A DNA stretch of 64,000 nt from Camellia lanceoleosa (taxonomy: Eukaryota; Streptophyta; Magnoliopsida; Ericales; Theaceae): positions 201,925,701-201,989,700 of the forward strand of contig CM045761.1 in the NCBI GenBank assembly GCA_025200525.1, given 5' to 3'. Shown here in pieces: positions 20,335 through 31,655 of the stretch (the stretch's first letter is position 1; the number at the start of each line of letters is the position of its first letter). Position numbers and translations under genes: made by a program. The notes under the pieces are model-generated. The model searched no databases. It was not told the DNA's origin and saw nothing but the letters and a program-made list of their open reading frames with translations.

Positions 20335-21666
20335 CAGAGACACCCCATTTTTGACCGACCTTGATGCTCGACGCCACCGGTTGAGCGCTTCGGTGATGTT
20401 GCATATCGCGCGCTTGTTGAAGTCCCAGAGTCACGGCCAAGGCTCGCCTCGGACTCGAACCATCTTCTACCTTGTCTCGGTTTGCCATAACCAGGCTCGG
20501 TTTTCTCTGCTTTCTCCCCTGAGGGAAGGGAGTGGTCCCGTAGACTATCTCTCGGTGGCCGTGAGCCATGTTTCGTGGGTCAGAGGCCATTTTGCCCATT
20601 TCGGAGCCCTGCTCTTGCTGAGCCGTGCCGTCAGGTGCCTCGGCTCGACCTCCCAACCATCTCCGACTTCTCCGGTTTTGGCGAAGACCTCTTTTAATGT
20701 TTCGAGGAACACTGGGGCCCTGATGCCCACTTCGCAAATTAACACCACTTCGGTGCCTGACCCATTTTCGGACCTCGAATCGCGTGATTTGGGCCCCGAG
20801 CATTCATTTCGCATCCGCTTTCTCCGGTTTTGGTGGAGACCTCTTTTAACATTTTGAGGAACCCTGGGCCCCGATGCCACTTCGTGGGTCAGATGCCACT
20901 TTCGTGCTTGTAACCGGTTCGGGACCCCAAATCGCCTTGCTTTTGGTCCCGAGCATTCATTTTGCGATTTTCTCGATTTTGGCGGGACCTCTGCTTTTGT
21001 CATTCCGAGGGACACTGTCGCAGATACCCACTTCTGTCAACACCACTTCCGCACTGCGCCCATTTTCGATCCCGATTTGCTCGGCTTTTGGCCCGAACGC
21101 TCATTTCTCATTAGTTTTGTTCAAACTTGGCGGTAATTGCTTTCAACATCGAAGATCACTGGGGAGAAGCCAGCAATTATCCCAGATAAGCTTGCCTCCC
21201 GAGCCCGTTTTTCACTTCCGGGCCAATGTTGAACACCTTGGGGGTATTTTCTTCCAACCAAAGTTACATATTTGTGATGAGGGAACATGGGAGGACCCTA
21301 AAAGCTACTGGTCGGCCAGCAATTGTGGGTTTCATTTTTGGGCCTCTCATTCAAGCTCTATGTTGTCGCTCCTGCTTCAGTGTTGCCAATTTCCGGCCCT
21401 GGGGCCTTATTCTACACACTTGGGAGGACACCTTGGCATGGTGGTCGGCCAGCAAATGTTGACTTCATTTTTTGGGGGTGGCCGGCCGGCCATGGTAGGT
21501 GGTGGTCGACAGGGGTGGCCGTGGCCACCTCCCACAAATTTACTCCGGCCGCCTTCGCTTTCACTGTCCCAAATTGTCGGGTATTTTCCAACATATCCCG
21601 GCATCCGGGATATTCGGGAGGGAAAGATTGGGTACTTTCCCTCCCCTTTTACACCCCATTTCTTGC

Positions 21667-21677
21667 CTATTTGAAGG
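21667..21677 (+). promoter_or_regulatory. Probable LTR core promoter (LTR2)
   Basis: CTATTTGAAGG is followed by CCCTCCCTCTCC and CAAG/CTTC-rich leader-like sequence, as in plant LTR promoters. The same motif occurs at 43755-43765 in LTR3. The TATA match is weak; the call relies on position, about 1.3 kb into the LTR and 230 bp upstream of a splice-donor match. Confidence 0.4.
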
Positions 21678-21908
21678 ACCCTCCCTCTCCTTCTTCAAGG
21701 TTGGAAAAATTGGTCTCAAGAACACTTCTCCAAATTCCTCCATTTTCATAGCTCAAAACCTCAAAAAGCTTCTAAGTCTCTAGGTCTTCTCTTCATCAAC
21801 ACCTAGCTTCACCATCCCTACTACCATTCCAGCAGCTAGGAAGTGAATTTCAGAGGTTGAGAAGCTACAAATCAAAGCCAAGAATCAAAGAAAGACAAGT
21901 CTTCAAGG

Positions 21909-21910
21909 GT
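21909..21910 (+). other. Putative splice donor in LTR2
   Basis: TCTTCAAGG|GTAAGTCTTC is a near-perfect plant 5' splice site. It is repeated in LTR3 (GT at 43994-43995), and a homologous CTTGAAAG|GTATAAG lies on the minus strand at 59911-59910 in the related solo LTR. Paired with the acceptor ending at 26146 it would remove about 4.24 kb, including the hairpin arrays and primer site. Confidence 0.45.
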
Positions 21911-21974
21911 AAGTCTTCAAAACCAACTTTTAGGGCTTTTTCTTGACTCATTTCTATACTCCAATTGGTTGAGA

Positions 21975-22580
21975 ATTGGGGCTCCGACCCCTACTGCTTT
22001 TGTGCTTGTTTTGAGCCCCTCTACAATTTTGTAGAAGGGCTCAACTTCATTTGAGGCTCCTATGATATACTTGTTTCAATACCTAGCTTTTATGCCATTA
22101 TCTTGCATGCTAGTTTAGGCCTATTTCTTTTGTTTTCAGGGTCCAACCCCTACTGGTTTTAGGCTCATTTTGAGCCCCTCTACAACATTGTAGAAGGGCT
22201 CAACTTCATTTGGCCATTGTATATACCACCTCCTTCAAATTTCATCAAGTGTGCCTTTTTTTGCATGCAATTTTTGACCTGTTTGTGTTTGTTTTTGGGA
22301 CTTCGACCCCTACTGGTTTTGGTCCTATTTTGACCCCCTTTACATATTTCATGAAGAAAGTTTTGTCATTTGGTGTGTGCATTGCATGTCTCATGATATA
22401 GCCTATTTGGAAGCTTACTTCGCATGGATTTTATAGCATGTTTGTATTCTGATTTTGAGGATGTCATCTTCTGCAATTGTGCTTATTTTTATCTCATCTT
22501 CAATATTGTAGAAGAAAGTTTGTCCATTTGGGGTTTGCATATATCACTTGTCTCAATACCCCTCTTGGCCACTAATTTTG
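21975..22580 (+). repeat. About 160-bp tandem repeats with hairpins in LTR2
   Basis: Four diverged units share CGACCCCTACTG(C/G)TTTTG, then a hairpin, then CAACTTCATTTG. In the first two units the hairpin arms GAGCCCCTCTACAA and TTGTAGAAGGGCTC (22013-22042 and 22172-22201) pair with one mismatch. In units three and four the hairpin has decayed (around 22331 and 22495). LTR3 has the same region at about 44060-44660, and LTR1 the last two units at 1-260. Confidence 0.8.
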
Positions 22581-22862
22581 CATGCTATTGTTGATCTATC
22601 CCTACTTGCATTTTGGCCAAGATTGTTACTGAAAAATGCCATATTTGGGACTGCCTTGCTACTGTTCTTGCTGCCATGATCATATTTTGCATGTATAGCA
22701 TGGCTATAGGCCATTTCGGCTTAATTTCACATTTTCGGGATGAATGCATGCTTCGAGTGTTATTTCGAATTGTTTCGGGGCTGTTTTCCCCTTTATTTAG
22801 GTGCTGAAATTCCATTTCCAAGCTTACATATCATTCCCTATGCCATTTGCATCATTTTTGTA

Positions 22863-23792
22863 TTGCCTCGGTTTGCGTGCCAGGCGCACCTTTCGAGCCT
22901 GCTTTTATCCGACGGCCCTATGTGAGTGTGGTTGAGGCCCTCTCATGTCGGCGTAAGTCCAATTTGCATTTTCATGCTTTACACCATTGCTCGATTTTGC
23001 GTGTCCGCGCACGCTTTTGAGGCGTTTTGTTTTTTACTCGACCTCCTATGTGAGTGAGCCGAGGCTCTCCCATGTCGGTGTAAGCCCATCGTTGCATTCC
23101 GTATGCCATTTCATCCCATTTCATCATCGCCTCGGTTTGCGCGCTCAGGCACGCTGCTTTGAGGCACTTCGGTTTTATCCGATTTTCATCTTTCATCATC
23201 GCCTCGGTTATGCGCTCACAGGCACGCGCTTCGAGGCACTTCGGTTTTATCCATTTTCATCTTTCATCATCGCCTCGGTTTGCGCGCTACCAGGCACGCT
23301 GCTTTGAGGCACTTCGCTTTATCCGATTTTCATCTTCATCATCGCCGCTTTTGCCGCTCAGGCACGCGTTCGAGGCACTGGTTTTATCCGATTTTCATCT
23401 TTTCATCATCGCTTCGGTTTGGCGCCAGGCGCGCACGCTTGAGCACTTCGGTTTTATCCGATTTTCATCTTTCATCATCGCCTCGGTTTGCGCTTTGTGG
23501 GCCTGGCGTTTGAGGCACTTCGGTTTTATCCGATTCTCATCTCATCATCGCTTCGGTTATGCGCGCATGCACTTCGAGGCACCTTCCATTTCTTCCGCTT
23601 TTGCATTTTACATCATTGCCTCGGTTATGCGTGTCAAGTGGACACGCTTTCGAGGCACCTCCTTTCATCATTCCGCCTCCTATGTGAGTGGCCGAGGCTC
23701 TCTCATGTTGGTATAAGCCCATCATTGCATTTCGCGTGTCATTACGCATTTCTCGGTTTGCGTGTCTATGGACACGCATTTCGAGGCATCTC
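22863..23792 (+). repeat. Hairpin repeat array in LTR2
   Basis: This is the counterpart of 570-1455, with the same GCCTCGGTTTGCG ... CACGC..TCGAGGCA palindromes. Many arms are shortened by small indels at CG, CAG and CTG positions, for example GCGCTCAGGCACGC. The last unit (GTGTCTATGGACAC loop region, about 23758-23787) is intact and identical to LTR1. Confidence 0.8.
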
Positions 23793-25376
23793 ATTTTCAT
23801 AGCATTGAGCATGCTAGGTTGTATATTAGCTGCATTTCATGCATACCATGCATATTACATCGTGTTCGGGATAGGCGTTAGTCCGCACGGAAACGGCACG
23901 TTCGAAAGTACTCGAGTGACGGGTCCCAATTCCCAAGTCACCGACACCGGATTACCCATGATGGAGTTCGGTTTTGTTGTAGCATTCACTTACATTCATC
24001 CCTACATTGAGTTGTGCAATCCGATTCCTCGGCCATCATGCATTGATATGCGTGATTGGTGGCACGAGCATCGGGGCATGCATACACTTGTAGAATACAT
24101 TGCTATGCCCTTTTCCTGCTCTTCACAAAGAAAATCGAGGACCAACGACTTTTCGAATCCGCGCGATTTCGAGAAAGTGCAAACAGAGGCTAATCAGGGC
24201 ATCCCAAAGGATTTCAGCGCCAAGCGACTCAAAGATACATCATCTATCGGCGAGGCCCGCTTGCACGCCAGTTTTAATTCTTTTGTAATTAATTTGTTAA
24301 TTAATTAGAATTTGTATTATTTCGATCGTATATTCTTTTATTCGGTCCAGATATTATTCATTCGACCTACATGAGGGCATAAATGTAATAAGGGTGTGTG
24401 AGTGTGATGAATGTCTTCCAATCCCCATTTCTTTCTCCCTTTTATTTACCCGCTTTGAATGGTTAGGTATAGGGCATATTTCAATTAGCATACAGTATGA
24501 CGGCATGTTTGCATCATTCATCTGTATTGCATGCATCGGGCTCGGCACATCATGCAAACTGCATTGTATTTCAATTCTAAAGTTGAATACATGTTAGCTG
24601 TTGCATTCCATATACCATGTTTAGAATAGCCGAGCCTGCTATAATTGCATTTTTGCATGTGTTGCATTAGACATCTCTACATTCTTAGGATCATGCATGG
24701 ATTTCTAATCAGCTTTTTGGCTCTGAGTACTCGGTGAGTTGTTATGCTTTAGCATCCTTGCATGCGTGTGAGTGTTGCCATGATAGCATGATTGCCATGA
24801 GGCTATTTGCTTATCTGGTATAACTGCCTTGAATGCCTGTGGGTGGAGGTTGAGTTATCTGAATTGGGACAATTCGTCGAATGTTTTAAGCCCACTAGAT
24901 AGTGGCAAAATCATTACTTTCCTAAGCCCACCGAGGGTGGCAAATCCTGTTTTGTTCCAATTCAGCGACCATTCTATACTTATTTGTCATGAGCATCACA
25001 TAGTAACATAGGCTAATAACCTAATAAGAACATACAATGTTTTCAAAAACAGATATCATGGTTAGTAGAGGCCGGTCTTTGACGGCGAGAGGGGTGCTCA
25101 CGATGTGACCTTCCCTAATCGCACTCCAAGTTCCCGAGCCAACTTTGGTGATGACGGACACGCGGGCCTTTTGGCACCGAGTCGGTTTCTAAATTTCCCA
25201 TTTTAAAAATATTTAGGTGGCGACTCATATCCGCAAAGCACCATGTTTGGCACTTCTTTCAAAAATCTGCTTTTCTCAAAACGATTTGCCGGTTGATTTG
25301 GACTCTTTGGTTCGAGATTGAGAACCGCAAAAAATCGAAATCGAGTCAGAAGCGAGGCCTCATGGGCGTTGTTACA
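23793..25376 (+). other. R/U5 part of LTR2 downstream of hairpin array, no gene
   Basis: It carries the AT-rich AATTAATTTGTTAATTAATTAG stretch (about 24287-24308), the damaged stem-loop with GAGGGCATAAATGTAATAAG (about 24360-24390) and the conserved U5 end. No coding sequence is supported. Confidence 0.6.
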
Positions 25377-26146
25377 GCTTCGCGACTGGGGATTTAGAGA
25401 ACTTGACTCGAACTCGTGATATCCGGTTTTGACTACGCTGTGTGTTTCTTTGCATTGCATTTGCATTGGTGCGCCTAGGACACCGTGGTTTGCCATCCGC
25501 TATTCCCGAGCGGTTTGCCCGAGGCTTGTCTTGTCAAGGCATGTCCATAAGGTCGATCGTTACTGCTCGCCAAGATGGGAACACAAACCCCGGTTTACTG
25601 GGGCACCTTTGACCATTCGACCTAGTGCATATTCGATCCATAGTGACCATTCCAAACTAGGACAAAGTTGCTTACCCGATATAGGTTGTTTGAAGTCATT
25701 GTGCGAGTGAAACCCTAGCTCTTGACAAAATAGGACAGGGAAACCCTACCCCAACATAGGGGTTTTGGCTCTCACTTATCTCGCTATGTGCTTGTTAGAG
25801 TGTGCCTCTACAGGAATGCATGTAGTTTGAGTTCAGTTCGGCATCGCTTTTTGGAATTTCAATCGGGCATTATCCAAAGATTTGGGAATCGCTTGTCCAT
25901 GATATCGATTCATTTATCGTAATGTTGATACAGAATATTGACCAAGATTTGAGGATTAGCCGTATACCAACTCTATGTTGTTGTATACCCGATCGTGTGT
26001 GGTGTATTCAATTTAAGCCGTTATCTGCCTGCTTTATTTCGGGTTTTGTATACCCGATCGTGTGTGGTGTATTCAATTTAAGCCGTATCTTGCCCTGCTT
26101 TATTTCGGTTATTTATTTCTTTTTCGCTTATTTATCCTTTTGCTAG
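25377..26146 (+). other. Damaged primer binding site and leader, unit 2
   Basis: Directly after the LTR end (GTTACA) the primer site reads GCTTCGCGACTGGGGATT, missing several bases of TGGCGACTCTGCTGGGGA. The losses fall at CTG and GCG positions. The leader repeats the unit 1 layout, including the 65-bp tandem duplication (TGTATACCCGATCG at about 25983 and 26047) and the TTTTGCTAG acceptor at 26138-26146. Confidence 0.6.
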
Positions 26147-26399
26147 GGCGCTTTGTAGCACAATTGCTTCCGAACCCGCCGATACCCCAAGCAATCTGAC
26201 ACGAGGTCGCCGACTCAACCGATCCGAGGAAGTAGTTGAGGGACAACCTGTTCCATTCACTACCCCTCATTATCGAAAGGAGGCCGAGAAGGCACTGATA
26301 TCGTGAGCACGATCACCGTAATGCTAGCCTACTATAGTGTCAGATAGTCGGGTTGAGATTCCTAATTCTGCTATAGAGACACACTTGGCAGCTTTCTAG

Positions 26400-27905
26400 A
26401 TGGAACAACAGAACCCAACAAAAGAGGCGATGATGCCAGATGGTCAAAGCATGAAGCAAATGCAAGATGATGCTATCCGCCAGCGGAATTTTCCAAACAA
26501 TGTGCCATTGTCATGGCCCAACACCGAGTTGATCGCCAGACATAACAAAGAACGCCAGACTGCTTCGCACTGTGTCCCTCCACCAGGCTCCATTGTCTTA
26601 ACAAACATCTATCGTAATCCTCCCCAAATCCTGAATACCCCACCAACCGCCAATACCCAAGCTATCCTCCCAAATCCACAAAATGCTCGCCTAACCCCCA
26701 AACATTCAAGAGGACACGGGTCTTCCAACTGGCGTTCGCCCGCTTCTACCCCAACTTGTCCAAAAACATTACCCCTAACCACGGGACTCTCCATTCGAAG
26801 TTCGAGGTAGATCGACAAATTAAATTGAGCAAGTTGGAGAAGCTCTTAAGAAGTCTCAAGGGGTGAAGGCCATCCCAGATATTGAAGACGGCTATCGATG
26901 TGGCTGATCACGGACAGATTTAAAATGCCCCAGATCGATCGCTGATGGGTCCGAGGATCCTATGGTCCACCTCCGCTATTCTCGACATCTTAAGACCAAT
27001 GGGCCTAACCCGACCAAAAGCTTTTGTTGTCGAACTCCGCGTGTGGCATCCACTTGGTACTCAAAACTTGATGATGATGTGAAAACAACCGGGATGAGAT
27101 GGCCGAGGCCTTCATCGCTAATACTCATATAACACGCAGACGAGATCACCACTCGATCTCGAGACAACCAGCAGAGCCTAAAGAATCTTTCTCGACTTTG
27201 TGACCCTGGAGGGCGAAGGCACCGATGATGATCTTAAGGCCAACAGACAGAGACCAAATGCGGATGATAGTGAGCAATCCCCAGCCGTCATTAAAGTAGA
27301 CGATGCTTGTAGTTCCCTTCCCAACTTTCGCAGATCTGCATGATATGGGGATGCAAATAGAGGATGCGTTGAAACAGGTCTGCTTTGACCATGATCGGAT
27401 CAACCCCGGAGAACATTTAACCGAATACCAATGCAGTCTGAAAGTGGCTCCTCCAATACAAGAACTTCAGAGGTCGGAATGGTCACCACCAATCCCTCCC
27501 CAACCAAGGTCCGCAGCCACACCTTTTTTCGATGCCTCCGGGAGCAGAATCAAGCCCCAAGATACCAACCCAGGTCAACGAACCTTCTCCCACTCTATAT
27601 GTCTTTGTCTAAAGTCCTCGGGTTCTAGTAAGAAAGGGCACCAAACCCTTGGAACCGAGGCCTCTACCGAATCCACTCCCCTTCCCATAACCCAAATATT
27701 GCCAATACCACCAAGAAGATGGTCATGACACCGACCAATGTTACAGTCAAGGCCATGAGATTCAGGACTTCATTGACAAGAACATCATTCTACCTCCTCA
27801 AGGACCCAACGTCACAAACAACCCACTCCCCAAACACAACCAAGATCCACCAAAAGAGTCAACCTTATCCACACTGGGGCGATCTACGATCCCAAAGATT
27901 CACAT
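26400..27905 (+). pseudogene. gag: Gag, unit 2 (heavily frameshifted)
   Basis: Homologous to 4120-5690, with ATG at 26400 (MEQQNPTKEAMM). Recognisable remnants are MKQMQDDAIRQ, FEVDRQ, DDDVKT, LYMSLSKVLG and the region of the zinc knuckle. That region here reads CQYHQEDGHDTDQC-like only by switching frames around 27715. There are more indels than in unit 1, and they often delete one to three bases at CAG, CTG or CG. The core gag motif DRFDGSEDPMVHL is split near 26940. It is non-functional as written. Confidence 0.8.
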
Positions 27906-29610
27906 AACTCCCTCCCACCTACCCAAGCCGAGGTGGTCCTTCCCGACAAAGATCGACTTGTGCGTGTTGACACCTTCCCATTCAACTCGAGCTAAAGGTG
28001 GTGACCACCGAAGATGGAACGGGCAAAGCTTCGAGGAGAGCAAAACAATTGAATCGGGTGGAGCTATCTCGAGAATTTAGTCGGGCAGACCTTATGATCC
28101 GAGTGGATATATCTTGTCCATGAGCCAGTCTAAGCTGAGTATGGGGTCGCCGGAAGAGGCTGGGTTGTGTATGATCCGGGGGGACAAGCTTGAATCAATG
28201 GGGATGATTTGACTGCGGTGGAAGAGGACTACGCCATCCTTCAATTCTACAAGCAGGAATCAGGGGATGCATCGATTAACTGGTTCGAAGATGAGGAGTC
28301 AGCAGAAGTCGCCGGGTGGTTGGATGATCAGCCTGATATTGTACCATTTGTGGCCGGAAGGGCCGAGGATCAGATTACATTGCCGGAGAGCGCCGGTACA
28401 AAGAATTTCGCCCAGGAACGAAACATTTTGAGACCCGCCCAGTTGTTACTGGAGGAACAAGAAAAGAGATGGGACTCTGAGAGAGCCCGAAAAGCAAAGA
28501 ACCATGAGGAAGTTGAGAGTATCGCGGCACGAAGACCGAACATGCCGTGTGAGTACGAGGAATGGAATTACCGAGAGCACAAACAAGCCGTAATCCTGGA
28601 CAGATGCTCGCTAGACGCTAATGGAATGTGGTGGGAAGATGACGACTTGTATCTTGCCCACACGCACGAAGATCGGGCAGTGGCCAACGGACAAGACTGG
28701 TACCTCGAGGAGGTAGACCATATGACTAGAAGTGGGGTATTTCAAGCCCCCACACCTTGATCAACCCGAGGCATCGTGGAAAGATACGGAGGCAGTGAAA
28801 CAGAAAGAGAAGCAAGTGGAGGAAGAGGTCAGATCAAGCCTAAAGAAAATACAAGCAGACATCTCCATTTGGGGATCTATGGCTTCGAGGGTGCACCAGG
28901 TCAGTTTTATCTGCCATGGATGAGCTAAACTTTCCATCAAACTACGAACAACTAGTTGGTTTGGTCTTCCGGAGGAGGTTCCCGGCATTGACCTTTACGG
29001 ACAAAGAATTGCACCGAGGGCGGATCATAATGCACCTCTACATCTCAGAGAATGCAGGGACAAATGGATTCCGTGGTGCTTGTTGACACCGGGTCCGCAA
29101 TCACGTTTGTCCGCCGTAACGCCTATGCAATTGGGTTAAAGCTGCGGACTTCACACCGACTACTCAAGTAATCGAGCGTATGATAATACAAGCGTGGATG
29201 TCCCGGGGAAGAAAATCCAAACCAAGATTGGGCGGGCAACACGAAGTAGATTTTCATGTCCCGGAGGTCCCTCGATCTTTTAACATGCTTCAGGCACTGT
29301 TGCATCGTGAAGGCCGCCTCATCTACTCTACATCAAATGGTGAAATACCCCTTTGGAAAGGAGTAGCCATTGTTTTGGGAACTCATCAATCCATCCCTCC
29401 GAGGTGTCTACGCCACCCCGGAGATTGAACACGGCATGGAGGATATGTTTATATCGGGATTTACTTTGGCCGAGGCCCGTGGTGCAAAAACATAATGGTC
29501 AGGAATGAGGGTTTGTATGTCGCCAAGCCGCTACCTCATGAACAAGCTACAAGATATCCTCGATGGGATTGGGAAGAAGCGCCGAAAGGCGTTGGCGCTG
29601 GTCAAGTGCC
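27906..29610 (+). pseudogene. pro: Gag-protease linker and protease, unit 2
   Basis: The linker is open at 28209-28760 (EEDYAILQFYKQESGDASIN, then MTRSG), longer than in unit 1. It includes a LEEQEKRWDSERARKAKNHE charged helix and DANGMWWEDDDLYLAHTHED. The protease has VLVDTGSAITFV with its active-site Asp near 29085. The closing LLGRPW motif is lost: the sequence after FNMLQ reads ALLHREG because of indels near 29285-29305. Confidence 0.75.
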
Positions 29611-31650
29611 ACATAATCCACATACCTTTGGATTGGGTTATTCGCCCACCAAAGAAGACCGGGCAAGAAAAGGAAAGGAAATGGCGCAGGCGTGAGCAGT
29701 GCCGGGAAGCCTTTTGATCTAATGCATAGGCCCAACTGGGTACCTGAACGGACGCCATTCCGGAGGGGAAGATTTTCCGCTTTGCGGCTTCCCGTAACCA
29801 TGGTTGAACGCGAGGGAAAGCGCATCAGTTTCAAATCTTCTTCGACCAGAATCGCTCGGGGATGACGTTGCCGCGAGCGCATGCACTAATAACCGAGATT
29901 GAGCTTACGCAGAGGATCCCGAGGGCACCGAATTGGAAATGGGGTAGTAATCGCATGTTCTCTCTCGATCCTCCGATCGACCAGATTGCTTGGGAATAAC
30001 GTCGCGGTTTCCATGATTGAGATGAAACGGCCGCGACCAACCAAAGAACTATCTTGGACGATCGATCGCACCCTCTCTCATTTGGCAAGATGAGGAGGAT
30101 TCTTATCCAGCTTAAAGTCGTAGTGAGTCGAAATCGATTCCACCAATCTTCGAGTCGGAATCAGTTCCAAATGACCGAGTCCGAGTCTGGTACTCTGGGA
30201 TGTTAACCCGGATGCCAGAGTCTTGTCCAGGTCGTTTTTTTCCTTTTCTTTTGAGTCTGTTGTAACCGGTGAATTGGATGATCTGGATGTACTTAATGAG
30301 AATGAATCATCTGTGGGTTTCCGAGTACCTTTCTGTGTCCCTAATTTATTGCATTAATCGACTTTCAAAATTTTGATCAAAACGACGAGGACGGAGTTCC
30401 TTCGGTTTTTACAACGCCTAATTGAGCAAGAGCAGAGAGATTTGTTAAGCCATTAACCGGCGAAATCATTTCGTGAATATTGGACTTGAGGAGGACCGCT
30501 ACCGGTCCAGACGGGTCCACGTTGTCTTCGGAGGAACGCGAGCGCTTAGTCGCTTTATTAAAAGATTTCAAAGATGTTTTCGCGTGGTCCCAAGACATGC
30601 CTCGAATCGATCCCGAGATTGTACAAAGATCGGATCCCTTGACCCCGAGGTCTGACCTATCAAGCGAAACTTCAAGGATCCGCCGGATTGGGCTCTCAAG
30701 ATCAAAGAAGAGGTCACTACAAATTGACGGTGTTTCCGCTAGTATCGAATATCCCACTTGGTTGGCAACATAGTGCGGTCAAGAAAGATGGCAAGATCCC
30801 AAAAGGAGACTTCGTGGATTTAAACATGAGCCATCAAGGGCGACTTTCCCTTGCCACACATTGATGAGCTAGTGGACTTTACAAGGGGCATGCATCGCCT
30901 CGCTCATGGATGGCTTCTCGGCTATAACCAGACAGATGGCACCAGAGACGAGAAAAGATCGATTCACCACCCCGTGGGAACATATCGCTATCGGTCATGC
31001 CGCTTTGGGTTGAAGAATGTCCGGGCTACTTATCAACGTCGCGACCACAATATTACATGATATGATCCATAAAGAGGTTGAGGTGTACGTGGACAACATG
31101 ATAGTCAAGTCCAAGGAAAGAGAGGGCCACTACACCGCCTTGCACAAGTTCTTCCAAAGGATCGTGAATTTTGCCATGCTTAAACCCTCAAATGTACGCT
31201 TGGTGTTACAAATGGGAAAATGTCGGTTTCGATCACACAAAGGGGCATCGAGGTCGACCCTTCCAAAATCAAGGCCATCCTAGAAATGCCACCACCAAGG
31301 ACTGAAAAAGAGGTGCGAGGCTTCCTGGGTAAAGTGCAATTCATAAGACGGTTTATCTCAAAACTAACCTTGACTTGTGAACCACTCTTTGGTCTCTCAA
31401 GAAAGGAAAGAAGTTCCAATGGGACTACCGATGCCAAGTCGCTTTCAACAGATTAAAGAATATCTACGTAACCCACCCGCTTTTATCACCAAGCAGAACC
31501 AGTGGAAACCGTTGATTTTGTACGCCAAGGATCGAGACCACAATGGGCGCATGCTTGCACAAGAATCGGAAGATAGTGGAGAAAGCCATCTATTATTTGA
31601 GCAAGAAAATGCTAGAGTATGAGACCCGGTATACGCCGCTGGAAAAGGCT
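29611..31650 (+). pseudogene. pol: Reverse transcriptase, unit 2
   Basis: The order matches unit 1: connecting region (29611-30230), the DFKDVFAWS block near 30570, the DELVDFT block at 30865, and GYNQ. The catalytic box reads YVDN (31086-31097) instead of YVDD because GAC became AAC, which would remove an essential metal-binding Asp. MPPPRTEKEVRGFLGKVQFI is intact at 31286-31345. Multiple frameshifts occur. Coding ends at the same solo LTR insertion point as in unit 1. Confidence 0.82.
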
Positions 31651-31655
31651 TGTCT

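Larger units (their letters stand above)
20335..25376 (+). mobile_element. LTR2 (complete, about 5.04 kb)
   Basis: The start is set by CAGAGACACCCCATTTTTGAC, which matches the TGTTGACACCCCACTTTTGAC start of the related solo LTR ending at 60538. The end is GTTACA at 25371-25376. U3 is about 1.35 kb. A TATA-like CTATTTGAAGG at 21667-21677 precedes a pyrimidine-rich leader-like stretch with a splice-donor match at 21909. R and U5 are therefore unusually long. Internal repeats are the 160-bp hairpin repeats (21975-22580) and the palindrome array (22863-23792). A GGCCGGCCGGCC block sits near 21479. It serves as 3' LTR of unit 1 and 5' LTR of unit 2. Confidence 0.88.
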
